From positions 23,149-87,148 of the forward strand of contig NZ_JASISP010000016.1 in the NCBI RefSeq assembly GCF_030063185.1: DNA of 64,000 nt, read 5' to 3'. Made by a program: the position numbers and the translations under genes. Numbering within the stretch: the first letter of the stretch is position 1; each line of letters opens with the position of its first letter. Source of the DNA: Arthrobacter sp. H35-D1 (GTDB lineage: Bacteria > Actinomycetota > Actinomycetes > Actinomycetales > Micrococcaceae). The notes under the pieces were generated by a model, which did no database searches, had not been told where the DNA came from, and was given only the letters and a program-made list of their open reading frames with translations. Below, one piece after another: positions 19,314-27,228 of this stretch.

Positions 19314-22300
19314 ATGACCCGCCCACCCATGGAAATCAGCCGTCGCGGACTGCTCACTGTTGCAGCAGCCGGCGCGGTCACCATCGCCGTCGTTCCGTTG
19401 TCGCCGGCGAATGCCGACACCCTTGCCATGCAGAAGACCTCGCCATCGACGACACCGACGCCCACAACCGAACCCCCCACAACGTTGGCGGAGCTGGAAG
19501 CCAACGCGATGGCCCTCAAGCCGCCGGTATTCCTGCTGGAGACCACAATTCCTTCGCAGTTCAAAACCAATGACAAGTCACCGTTGAGCATTGTTTCCGA
19601 CGTGAACCACACAGGCAATTCCAGCCTGCGCTGGGACTACAAGTCCCGTTCCACGCTTAGCGTGAAGGCGCCGCTGGGGATTGTGCCTCCCTCGGGCGCT
19701 TCCGGCGGCAACGGTGCAGACATCGGTTACGACGTGAACACCTTGGCGTTCTGGGTGTACCAGTCCAAGGCTTCCTCCGGAAAACTGCGCATCGAGGCGG
19801 GGCGCGGCCAGCGCACAGACGCCTGGTGTGAGATGAACCTGAACTTCACCGGGTGGCGGACAGCCTGGATTCGCTATCAGGACATGAAGGGGAAGGCCCG
19901 GGCGGACATGGACACGCTGCGCTTCGTGGCGCCGTCCAGTGCGGGTACGCTCCACCTCGACCAGCTGATCGTCAACCGACCGCTGCGATCGAACTTCCCG
20001 ACCCCTGACCGGCAGGTGCCGTTCGTCAACCCGGGCGTCCACACGGATCCGAACCAGCACTGGCAGGACCTACTTTGGTTCTCCGAGCAGGCCGCAAAGC
20101 CCCTGCCGATGCCGACTCCGACCGCGGCGCAGCTGGCCGACCTCGCAGCAGTGAAGGAGGCGTTCAACGCCACCGTCCGCAAACAGGTGGCTGTAACGGC
20201 GGTTTCCGTTGATGTGCTCGTGGCGAAAATTGACTCGCTGGGGGTGCCGCAGGCCGGAGTGTTCGGCGGTGGAAAGCCGATCAACGGCTACCAGACGTCA
20301 ATCTACCCGCCGGTCATCGCCGCAGACATAAACCGGCTGGCGCCAACAATTGGGTTGCGGCCCTTCACCGACCAGATGTATGCGGTTGCCTCGGCCTACG
20401 ACTCGACGGCGGACGCGGCACTGCAGGGGCGGCTGGCCGACTTGTATGTGCGCTTGCTCGACTATTTCTATGACCAGGGATGGACCGACGGCAGTGTCCA
20501 GGGGACGATTCACCACCTGGGTTATCAGAACCGGGGATTCTACAATTCGGTGTGGTTGATGCGGGACCTGCTGGCCTCGCGCGGGCGGTTGGTTGATGTG
20601 CGGGCAACCCTCCACTGGATGGTGGGTCTGGGTAAGTTCCGGGTGGGGACGGGCGACGCCAATCTGTTCTACAACGGCATTTTCGACATCATCAACACCA
20701 CGCTGATGGGCTTGCTGGGCAGCGTTTTGATCGCTGACGGCGAGACGGCCCAGGTGGCAAATCTGAGTCTGCTGCAGAATTGGTTCAACAACGCCATTAA
20801 ACCCTCGCCCGGTATCCAGGGCGGATTCAAGCCCGACTTCGCCACCTTCCACCACATGGGCCACTACCCGGCCTATGCGCGGGACGGGCTTAACGGCGGT
20901 TCGCCGGCGCTTGCCGTGCTCGCCGGTACCGGCTTTGCCATCTCCCAGGAGTCGCACGAGCGGTGGAACCAAGCTCTGCTGGCAATGCGATTCTATTCCA
21001 ACAAAACCAACTTCCCGTTGAGCTTGTCCAATCGCCACCCAACGGGGACCGATTCGCTGAGTCTCAACTGCTACCAGACGATGACCTTGGCGGGCAGCCC
21101 GGATGGCAAACACGAGCTGGACCCGGTCATAGGCGCGGCGTTCCTGCGACTGTTGCCGGCCAAGCCCTTCTCGGCGCAGCTTGCAGTGGCGAAACAGCTG
21201 GCGGCCGCCGGTGTGGTTGCGGAGCCGGACCCGAGCGGCTGCCAAGTGATGAACCACGCAGCACTCGTCTCGCACCGTCGGGACAACTGGCTGGTGTCCG
21301 TGCGCGGACACAACCGCTACCTGTGGTCCACGGAGATGTATGGAGGCTCCAACGAGTACGGCCGCTACATCACCTATGGCCACGTGCAGGTGATGAGCGG
21401 CGGTGATCCCGTGAGCAATACCGACTCGGGCTTTGTTCAGCCTGGCTGGGACTGGAACCGGTTCCCGGGCACCACCGCGATCCAGCTGCCATTTGAGCAG
21501 TTGAACACGACCATCAACCCCTTGGGCGAGGAGATGTTGCTGACCGACCAACGGTTGGGCGGCGGTGGCACGATCGGCGGTAAAAACGGCGCGTTCTTGA
21601 TGAGCCTGCATGAGAGCGCCGTGTACGACGGTTCGTTCCATGCCCGCAAGTCGGTGTTCATGTTTGACAACAGGGTGGTGGCCCTGGGCAGTGGGATTGA
21701 GAACCACGACCGCAAGCACAGCACACAAACGACGTTGTTCCAGTGCCACTTGGCCAATACGTCCGTGCCGACGCAGGACTCACGGGTCGGGGCGATCGCC
21801 TCGGTGCCTTACAACAACACCGAGAAGCTGCATCACGACCCGGTGTGGCTCGTGGATCCGCAGAACGTGGGCTACTACGTGCCCGGCGGGCAGCAGCTGG
21901 TGGTTTCCCGCGCAGTGCAGACCGCGCCGGACCAGGGTGCCAAGACGGAGGGCACGCTGCCGTATGCAACCGCGGTCATTGACCACGGGAACAAGCCGAA
22001 GCGCGGGACCTACGAGTATTCGATGGTGGTGGGTGCCACGGCAGAGTCGATGGCCTCCTTCACAGCGGACATGGGCCAGCGCGACAAGGCGGCGTACAAG
22101 GTGCTTCGGCATGATGACACGGCGCACGTGGTGCAGGACCGGGCCACCGGAATCACTGCGCACGCCGTGTTCGAAGCTGCAAAGAAGCTCACCGACGGTG
22201 TGGTGAAGGCGGTTGATACTCCCTCGGTGGTGCTGGTCCAACCCGACGGGGCCGAGCTGGTCCTGTCAGTGACGGACCCGGACCTGCGGTTCTACAACGG

Positions 22301-22508
22301 CAAGGACAAGTCCGACCCGGCCCAGTCGCCGTTCGGAGTGCCGTGGCGCGGATCGCCCAGCCAGGGCAGCAAGATCACGGTTGAACTGGAAGGTCGATGG
22401 AAGTCCGGTACTGATGGTGTGAAGGCGAACGTCGGCCACAACACCACCCAGATCACAGTGAACTGCGCGGATGGCCTGCCGACCGAATTGCGCCTGACCA
22501 AGGCCTAG
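19314..22508 (+). CDS. Secreted chondroitin sulfate ABC lyase-like enzyme (PL8)
   Basis: This 1064-residue protein has the domain order of Proteus vulgaris chondroitinase ABC I. A beta-sandwich N-domain (about 70-225) contains SSLRWDYKS and LNFTGWRTAWI. A helical catalytic toroid (about 250-620) and C-terminal beta domains follow. Catalytic residues inferred by alignment from memory are H514 and Y521 in FHHMGHYPAY (Proteus H501, Y508), R574 in SNRHP (R560) and E674 in WSTE (E653). A twin-arginine signal (ISRRGLL, residues 8-14) marks Tat export. ATG 19314 has GGAAGAGGA upstream; longer readings overlap the divergent promoter. It should degrade chondroitin and dermatan sulfates outside the cell, adding dermatan capacity to the AC lyase. 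Confidence 0.92.
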   Translation: MTRPPMEISRRGLLTVAAAGAVTIAVVPLSPANADTLAMQKTSPSTTPTPTTEPPTTLAELEANAMALKPPVFLLETTIPSQFKTNDKSPLSIVSDVNHTGNSSLRWDYKSRSTLSVKAPLGIVPPSGASGGNGADIGYDVNTLAFWVYQSKASSGKLRIEAGRGQRTDAWCEMNLNFTGWRTAWIRYQDMKGKARADMDTLRFVAPSSAGTLHLDQLIVNRPLRSNFPTPDRQVPFVNPGVHTDPNQHWQDLLWFSEQAAKPLPMPTPTAAQLADLAAVKEAFNATVRKQVAVTAVSVDVLVAKIDSLGVPQAGVFGGGKPINGYQTSIYPPVIAADINRLAPTIGLRPFTDQMYAVASAYDSTADAALQGRLADLYVRLLDYFYDQGWTDGSVQGTIHHLGYQNRGFYNSVWLMRDLLASRGRLVDVRATLHWMVGLGKFRVGTGDANLFYNGIFDIINTTLMGLLGSVLIADGETAQVANLSLLQNWFNNAIKPSPGIQGGFKPDFATFHHMGHYPAYARDGLNGGSPALAVLAGTGFAISQESHERWNQALLAMRFYSNKTNFPLSLSNRHPTGTDSLSLNCYQTMTLAGSPDGKHELDPVIGAAFLRLLPAKPFSAQLAVAKQLAAAGVVAEPDPSGCQVMNHAALVSHRRDNWLVSVRGHNRYLWSTEMYGGSNEYGRYITYGHVQVMSGGDPVSNTDSGFVQPGWDWNRFPGTTAIQLPFEQLNTTINPLGEEMLLTDQRLGGGGTIGGKNGAFLMSLHESAVYDGSFHARKSVFMFDNRVVALGSGIENHDRKHSTQTTLFQCHLANTSVPTQDSRVGAIASVPYNNTEKLHHDPVWLVDPQNVGYYVPGGQQLVVSRAVQTAPDQGAKTEGTLPYATAVIDHGNKPKRGTYEYSMVVGATAESMASFTADMGQRDKAAYKVLRHDDTAHVVQDRATGITAHAVFEAAKKLTDGVVKAVDTPSVVLVQPDGAELVLSVTDPDLRFYNGKDKSDPAQSPFGVPWRGSPSQGSKITVELEGRWKSGTDGVKANVGHNTTQITVNCADGLPTELRLTKA

Positions 22509-22530
22509 CACGTCCGGCACATCAGGATGG

Positions 22531-22555
22531 GGCCGGCAGCTGGATGCTGCCGGCC
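22531..22555 (+). terminator. Perfect hairpin after the ABC lyase gene
   Basis: GGCCGGCAGC (22531-22540), loop TGGAT, GCTGCCGGCC (22546-22555) make a perfect 10-bp GC-rich stem 23 bases after the stop codon. An in-frame ATG at 22544 of the next gene lies inside this hairpin, which argues against that start. Confidence 0.75.
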
Positions 22556-22672
22556 ACATCCGTGCAAAAAATCGATATAGCCACACAAAATAGTCAGCAT
22601 TGGACCCAGATGAACATCATGAAACCTCCAGGCAACAGCGAGACGTGGCAGCGGCCATCTGAGGGTAATGTC

Positions 22673-24442
22673 GTGGGTATGCCTTCGACACTCCCCGCAA
22701 AATCGTCCAAGTCTGCCTTTGTTGCACCAACCGCGGATGAGGGCGTCCATGGCCCGTCGGTCGTGCGACAGACCCCCGAAGACATCGCCCGGCGGGAGCT
22801 GTGGTCGGAATCAAGTTTCGGGGTTTTTGTGCATTGGGGCGTATCCGCCATCCTCGGTGGCCTGTGGCATGGAAAACATGTCGAAGGGCTGGCTGAATGG
22901 ATCCAATTTAGGGCCAAAATCCCTCTGGCAGAGTATGCCGAGCTGGCCAAGGACTTCAACCCGGCCGATCTCAATGCACGGGACTGGGTGCGCATGGCCG
23001 CAGAAGCAGGGGCCAAGTATTTTGTATACACAGCCAAGCATCATGACGGATTCGCCATGTATCACTCGCAGGCTTCCGCGTACAACGTCGTCGATGCGAC
23101 GCCGTTTCAGCGCGACCCGTTGGCCGAAATAGCACAAGCATGCGTCGAGTACGGCATCATGCTGGGGGTCTATTATTCCCAAACCATAGACTGGGAAGAT
23201 CCTGATGCGGTGGGCCCCAGCTGCAACAGCTGGGACTTCGACACCGAAAAGGGAGATTTTCACAGTTACTGGCGTCGCAAGGCGGCCCCGCAGCTGCGTG
23301 AAATCCTCAGCAACTACGGCGACATCGGACTGATGTGGTTTGACATGCCCAGTGGCATCCCGGCCGAGTGCGCCCAGGAAGCATTTAGCCTGGTGCGGGA
23401 ACTGCAGCCAGGCGCCGTCATCAACAGCAGGCTTGGCGGAGGGGTTGACGCCGACTACAACTCCATGGATGACAACTACTTCAACAACTTCCTGCCTGTG
23501 AATGCCTGGGAAACGGCTGCCACCACGAATGACAGCTGGGGATTCTCCAAGCTGGCAGCGGGCTGGAAGCCGGTTGCCAGCCTCTGCGAAACTCTGGCGT
23601 ACACGGTCAGCCGCGGCGGAAACCTTCTGCTTAACGCCGGGCCCGACGCCAGCGGTGCGATCCCAGAAAAAGTTCAGGAGCAGTTCGCGGGCATCGGAAC
23701 CTGGATGCAGCGGGCTGTATCAGCCATCCGTGGCGCCGGGCCATCGCCCTTTGCCGCCAGCTTTGACTGGGGCTACGTGACTGCCGGCGAATCGTCGGTC
23801 TATCTGCACGTTGCCGATCTCGGGAAGCAGGAACTGTCCCTGCGCGGCATTGCGAGCGCACCTGACTCCGTGCGTGATTTGGGCACGGGCACCCTGCTGC
23901 CTTTCACCCTGAGCGAAGCCGACGGCAGGGGGCCGCTTCTTACTCTGGAACTCGCTGCGCCCACCGATGAACTGCCGCGAACGATTGAGCTGGCCTTCAC
24001 CGAGTTGCCGAGAGTCGATCAGAGCATTGTGCAGGTCCCGGGATCACCCCTTCGACTCGATGTGTGGAACGCGGAAACCGGCGCTGGCGAAGCGCTGCGG
24101 TGGAACTTCACTATGGCGACCCCCGGCGAGTACCGTGTGGTGCTTTTGAGTAAGGAGACGTTCGGCAACTTCAACCCACAGTGGTGGGCCGATGGCTTGA
24201 CGGGGACGCTGGAAACGGAAGCCGGGAGTACGCCGTTTACGCTGCGCAGGGACGGCGAAGAGCTTTACCCGATCCTGCACTACTGGAAGGTGGTTCGCAG
24301 CGAGATTGGAGTGCTTCACGTGTCCAGGACCGGCCAGCATAAACTGAATATCGAAGATTTGCCGGTTGTTGACTCGAAATGGGACCGCGGCGGAGTGAAC
24401 ATGATCGCGCTGAGGCTTGAGCCAGTCGCATCCGAGGACTAG
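22673..24442 (+). CDS. GH29 alpha-L-fucosidase-like glycoside hydrolase
   Basis: This protein of about 589 residues has the GH29 TIM barrel: SSFGVFVHWG at about 47-56, the signature KHHDGF (122-127), and the nucleophile D224 in LMWFDMP, followed by the YNSMDDNYF region. The C-terminal third is a beta-sandwich. GH29 enzymes release alpha-L-fucose with retention. GTG 22673 is chosen because GAGGG lies 7 bases upstream; ATG 22610, 22619 or 22679 are alternatives. No signal peptide is seen, so it is probably intracellular. Its place between a chondroitinase and sulfatases suggests removal of fucose branches, as in fucosylated chondroitin sulfate, but substrate is inferred only from context. Confidence 0.88.
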   Translation: MGMPSTLPAKSSKSAFVAPTADEGVHGPSVVRQTPEDIARRELWSESSFGVFVHWGVSAILGGLWHGKHVEGLAEWIQFRAKIPLAEYAELAKDFNPADLNARDWVRMAAEAGAKYFVYTAKHHDGFAMYHSQASAYNVVDATPFQRDPLAEIAQACVEYGIMLGVYYSQTIDWEDPDAVGPSCNSWDFDTEKGDFHSYWRRKAAPQLREILSNYGDIGLMWFDMPSGIPAECAQEAFSLVRELQPGAVINSRLGGGVDADYNSMDDNYFNNFLPVNAWETAATTNDSWGFSKLAAGWKPVASLCETLAYTVSRGGNLLLNAGPDASGAIPEKVQEQFAGIGTWMQRAVSAIRGAGPSPFAASFDWGYVTAGESSVYLHVADLGKQELSLRGIASAPDSVRDLGTGTLLPFTLSEADGRGPLLTLELAAPTDELPRTIELAFTELPRVDQSIVQVPGSPLRLDVWNAETGAGEALRWNFTMATPGEYRVVLLSKETFGNFNPQWWADGLTGTLETEAGSTPFTLRRDGEELYPILHYWKVVRSEIGVLHVSRTGQHKLNIEDLPVVDSKWDRGGVNMIALRLEPVASED

Positions 24443-24490
24443 GTAAGCCCCGACAGACAAATGGTGGGGTGCCGGACCTATGCGCCGTCC

Positions 24491-25945
24491 CTATACACCA
24501 TCCCAATTGGGTCCGGTGAACGCCCCCAGCGGATCTGGCTGCCCGGCGGGGGAGCGCAGCGGGCTGTGCTGGCCGGCGCCGGCGACCGGCAGCGCGGCAC
24601 CATCAAATTCGGGCACTCCGTGCTGCGAGAACCAGCCAGCCATACGCGAACGCAAGCCAACAAGCACGGGGTGGGCGCCGCCGTCGTCCATCAGGTTGTG
24701 CCGTTCCCCGGGATCTGCAACCAAGTCATACAACTCGTGCGGGCCGTGCGGGTGGCGGTGGACGTACTTGTGGCTGCGGGTGCGGATCATGCGCACGGGA
24801 CCGTATTCGTCATACACCACCACGGCGTTTTCAGCCCGGCCGACAGCCTCGGCTGAGTCGTCAGTCGCCTGTAACACCGGGGCAAAGGAGGCGCCCGGGC
24901 CGGTCTCGAACGGGGCCGGTTCCAGGCCTGCCAGTTCCAGGATGGTGGCGGGAACGTCATAGGCGGAGAACAGTTCCTCGCGCACCTGGCCGGCAGCGAT
25001 GCGGCCGGGCCAGTGGAAGATGGCGGGGACCTTGACGGAGGAGTCGTACATGTTTTGCGGGAACGTGCCGTTGCCCTTCCCCCACACGCCGTGATGGCCT
25101 GCGTTGAAACCGTTGTCGCTGCTGAAGATGACCAGTGTGTTCTCCGCGATGCCCAGCTTTTCAAGGTGCTCCAGGAGCGAGCCTATGGCGGCGTCCATGG
25201 CACTGACGGCGGCAAAGTAACCCACCAAGGCGGCCCGCACATCCGGTTCGCCGCCAATGGCGACGCCGTCCACTGTGGGCTGCCACGGGTGCGGTTCCTC
25301 CTGCGGGCAGCTGTCAAAGGCGCAGTCCGCGTACAGGTCTTCAAACTCCGGGGGGTGCTGGCCCTTCCACGGCTTGTGCGGGGCCGTGTAGTTGACCGCG
25401 AGGAAAAACGGCTCCTCGCGGGTGGCTTCCCGGTCAAGGAAGGCGTGCGCATCGTCGGTGATGATGTCGGTCAGGTAATCGGTGACTTCCTCCCGCCTGC
25501 CATTGCGATACATGGTGGCACCCAAGTAGGGGCTGCCGCCGCCTTCGAGCCCATACCAGTGCACAAATCCCTTCCTCGGCGCATCGTTGGCGCCAAGATG
25601 CCATTTTCCGGACAGGCCCATGCGGTAGCCGTGATCGGCGAGGACGTCTGTGAAGATGGCCTGACCGGCCAGGTAGTCCGGGGCCTGGGCTCCCACTTCG
25701 ACCCCGGTGAGGTAGTCGTGCACGCCGTGTCGGGAGGGAATTTGCCCTGTCATGAGGCTTGCCCGTGCGGGGGAGCAGACGGGGGAGACGCAAAAGAAGT
25801 TCTCCAACCGGGTGCCGTCTGCTGCAAGTGCGTCAAGGACGGGCGTGTGGATTTCCTCGTTGCCTGCGCAGCCCAGCGCCCAGGGGCCTTGATCGTCGCT
25901 GAGGATGAAGACGATGTTTGGTGCCGCGGGGGACGAGCTGGCCAT
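24491..25945 (-). CDS. Formylglycine-dependent sulfatase
   Basis: This 484-residue sulfatase has metal site SDDQG (residues 16-20), the formylglycine signature C57-S-P-A-R61 with SLMTG, and a later FSSDNGFNAGHHG block. No signal peptide is present. It is transcribed toward the GH29 gene (48-base gap) and divergently from the isomerase gene, sharing with the latter a region that holds a LacI-family-like palindrome. Its close motif spacing to the 27229-28758 sulfatase differs from the two operon sulfatases, so the locus holds at least three sulfatase types. Confidence 0.93.
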   Translation of the reverse strand: MASSSPAAPNIVFILSDDQGPWALGCAGNEEIHTPVLDALAADGTRLENFFCVSPVCSPARASLMTGQIPSRHGVHDYLTGVEVGAQAPDYLAGQAIFTDVLADHGYRMGLSGKWHLGANDAPRKGFVHWYGLEGGGSPYLGATMYRNGRREEVTDYLTDIITDDAHAFLDREATREEPFFLAVNYTAPHKPWKGQHPPEFEDLYADCAFDSCPQEEPHPWQPTVDGVAIGGEPDVRAALVGYFAAVSAMDAAIGSLLEHLEKLGIAENTLVIFSSDNGFNAGHHGVWGKGNGTFPQNMYDSSVKVPAIFHWPGRIAAGQVREELFSAYDVPATILELAGLEPAPFETGPGASFAPVLQATDDSAEAVGRAENAVVVYDEYGPVRMIRTRSHKYVHRHPHGPHELYDLVADPGERHNLMDDGGAHPVLVGLRSRMAGWFSQHGVPEFDGAALPVAGAGQHSPLRSPAGQPDPLGAFTGPNWDGV

Positions 25946-26045
25946 TGCTGCTCCTTAAAGGGACGGGATGCACTAGAAATACCACGGAACCGGGAGAGGA
26001 ATAAAGGTGTAGAGCGGATGCTGCCGATCCTCTTGCGGGCATTGT

Positions 26046-26061
26046 TGGAAAGCGTTTTCCG
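26046..26061. promoter_or_regulatory. LacI-family-like operator (cre-like palindrome)
   Basis: TGGAAAGCGTTTTCCG contains GGAAA and TTTCC arms around a central CG and fits the general LacI/CcpA operator form (TGNAANCGNTNNCA). It lies in the divergent region between the sulfatase at 24491-25945 and the isomerase at 26111, 50 bases before the latter. A LacI-type repressor acting here would control one or both genes. The regulator is not known. Confidence 0.55.
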
Positions 26062-26110
26062 GCATAGTGTTGATACTAGAGACTTCGATCACCCCGTTGA
26101 AAGGCCCACC

Positions 26111-27103
26111 ATGCCCTTGGCATTTTCCACCCTCGGCTGCCCCGGTGCTTCCCTGGCACAGGTCATCGGCATTGCCCGCGAAGCAGGTGCCACTGGCCTG
26201 GAGTTGCGCGCCGCAGCCGGTGAATTTATTTACCCAGGCATGGACGCCGCAGCATGCTCCGCAGTGGCCGGCGAGCTGGCCGACGCCGGACTTGAAGTGC
26301 TTGCGCTGGCGAGCTACGTCCGTGTGTGTGCTGCCAGCGACGGTACTGTCGCCGTGAGTGTCGCCGACGGTGCCGCCCCTGGTGCGGCCGACGGTGCGGC
26401 CGACGGTGCGGCCGTGTATGTCGCCGGCGGTGCCGCCCCTGGTGCGGGGTATCCGGCCGATGCCCAGGCCGGATACCCAGCCGAGGATCCGGTGCTGGCG
26501 GAGCTGCTGGCCGCCTTCGACCTTGCCGCCGCACTCTCCACCGGCAACACGGGGCAGGGTGCACAAGTGCGGGTGTTTCCCGGGGCGGGGCTGGAACCGT
26601 GCGGGGTGGGGGAGGAGCCGTCGCCCGCCTTGGCTGCCGCCGACCTTCGTGCCGCACGCAGGCTCAACGCCGCTGCCGGGCATGCCCGCGACCTCGGGGT
26701 GGGCATCCTGCTGGAAACCCACGACTCGCACCCGCGCGCCTCCGATGTGGCCCGCATCCTGGCCCATGTTGAGGCGGATGCGCCGGTGAAGGTCATTTGG
26801 GACCTGATGCACCCGTGGCGCCACGATGAGACGCCCGAGCGGACGGCCGCCCTGCTGACGGAATCGCTGGCCTACGCCCAGTACAAGGACGGCGTGCGGA
26901 CACCGGACACCCACGACGTGGTGCTCACGCTGCCGGGGGAGGGCCAGCTGCCTTTGCTGCGGATGAACGCCCTCGCAGCCGAAATTGCCGCCATGCAAGG
27001 CATTTTCGATCCCTGGGTTTCCCTTGAATGGGAACGGGCCTGGCACCCGGAGCTGCCGCCTGTTGGCCAGGCCCTTGCATCGCTGAAAGCACTCCTTGCT
27101 TGA
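26111..27103 (+). CDS. Sugar phosphate isomerase/epimerase-like TIM-barrel protein
   Basis: This 330-residue protein belongs to the AP endonuclease 2 / xylose-isomerase-like superfamily. MPLAFSTLGCPG opens the first strand. Metal-ligand-type residues occur in LLETHDSH (about 197-204), VIWDLMHPW (about 223-231) and a C-terminal SLEWERAW. These proteins isomerise, epimerise or dehydrate sugars using a divalent metal. ATG 26111 follows the palindrome at 26046. A low-complexity insert of about 50 residues (A/G/D-rich, about 80-125) interrupts the early barrel region and is built from DNA repeats. It does not resemble the rest of the fold and is probably a surface loop. Confidence 0.8.
   Translation: MPLAFSTLGCPGASLAQVIGIAREAGATGLELRAAAGEFIYPGMDAAACSAVAGELADAGLEVLALASYVRVCAASDGTVAVSVADGAAPGAADGAADGAAVYVAGGAAPGAGYPADAQAGYPAEDPVLAELLAAFDLAAALSTGNTGQGAQVRVFPGAGLEPCGVGEEPSPALAAADLRAARRLNAAAGHARDLGVGILLETHDSHPRASDVARILAHVEADAPVKVIWDLMHPWRHDETPERTAALLTESLAYAQYKDGVRTPDTHDVVLTLPGEGQLPLLRMNALAAEIAAMQGIFDPWVSLEWERAWHPELPPVGQALASLKALLA
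26351..26447. repeat. In-frame 60-bp-period coding repeat
   Basis: A 37-base block at 26351-26387 recurs at 26411-26447 with few changes, exactly 60 bases apart. Between them the 12-base unit GCCGACGGTGCG is tandemly repeated (about 26381-26413). Both periods are multiples of three, so the isomerase frame is kept and the protein gains a 20-residue A/G/D-rich repeat. An 11-bp inverted repeat follows at 26448-26477. Confidence 0.8.
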
Positions 27104-27119
27104 CGAATATTTGACGAAG

Positions 27120-27178
27120 GACACCGTTATGGTCTTTCGCGCCCGGTAATACCGGCAGCGAAAGACCATAACGGTGTC
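27120..27178. repeat. Long nested palindrome between two genes
   Basis: Two perfect 21-base arms (27120-27140 and 27158-27178) flank a 17-base centre that holds a second palindrome, CCGGTA-A-TACCGG (27143-27155). The whole 59-base element is almost one continuous hairpin. It begins 16 bases after the isomerase stop and ends 50 bases before the next sulfatase start. It could be a transcription terminator or attenuator, or a site for a dimeric regulator. There is no T-tract. Confidence 0.85.
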
Positions 27179-27228
27179 ATTGACCGATAGCCCCGGCACA
27201 CAGCCCCCTGACAATGAGAAGGATCTTC

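Noticed and set aside
20298..21749. 483-codon minus-strand frame within the ABC-type lyase gene
   Set aside because: It is fully antisense to a gene with clear catalytic motifs; no ribosome site or family resemblance.
22544..22672. Longer start for the GH29 protein at ATG 22544
   Set aside because: The ATG lies inside the perfect terminator hairpin of the upstream lyase gene and the added residues show no signal peptide.
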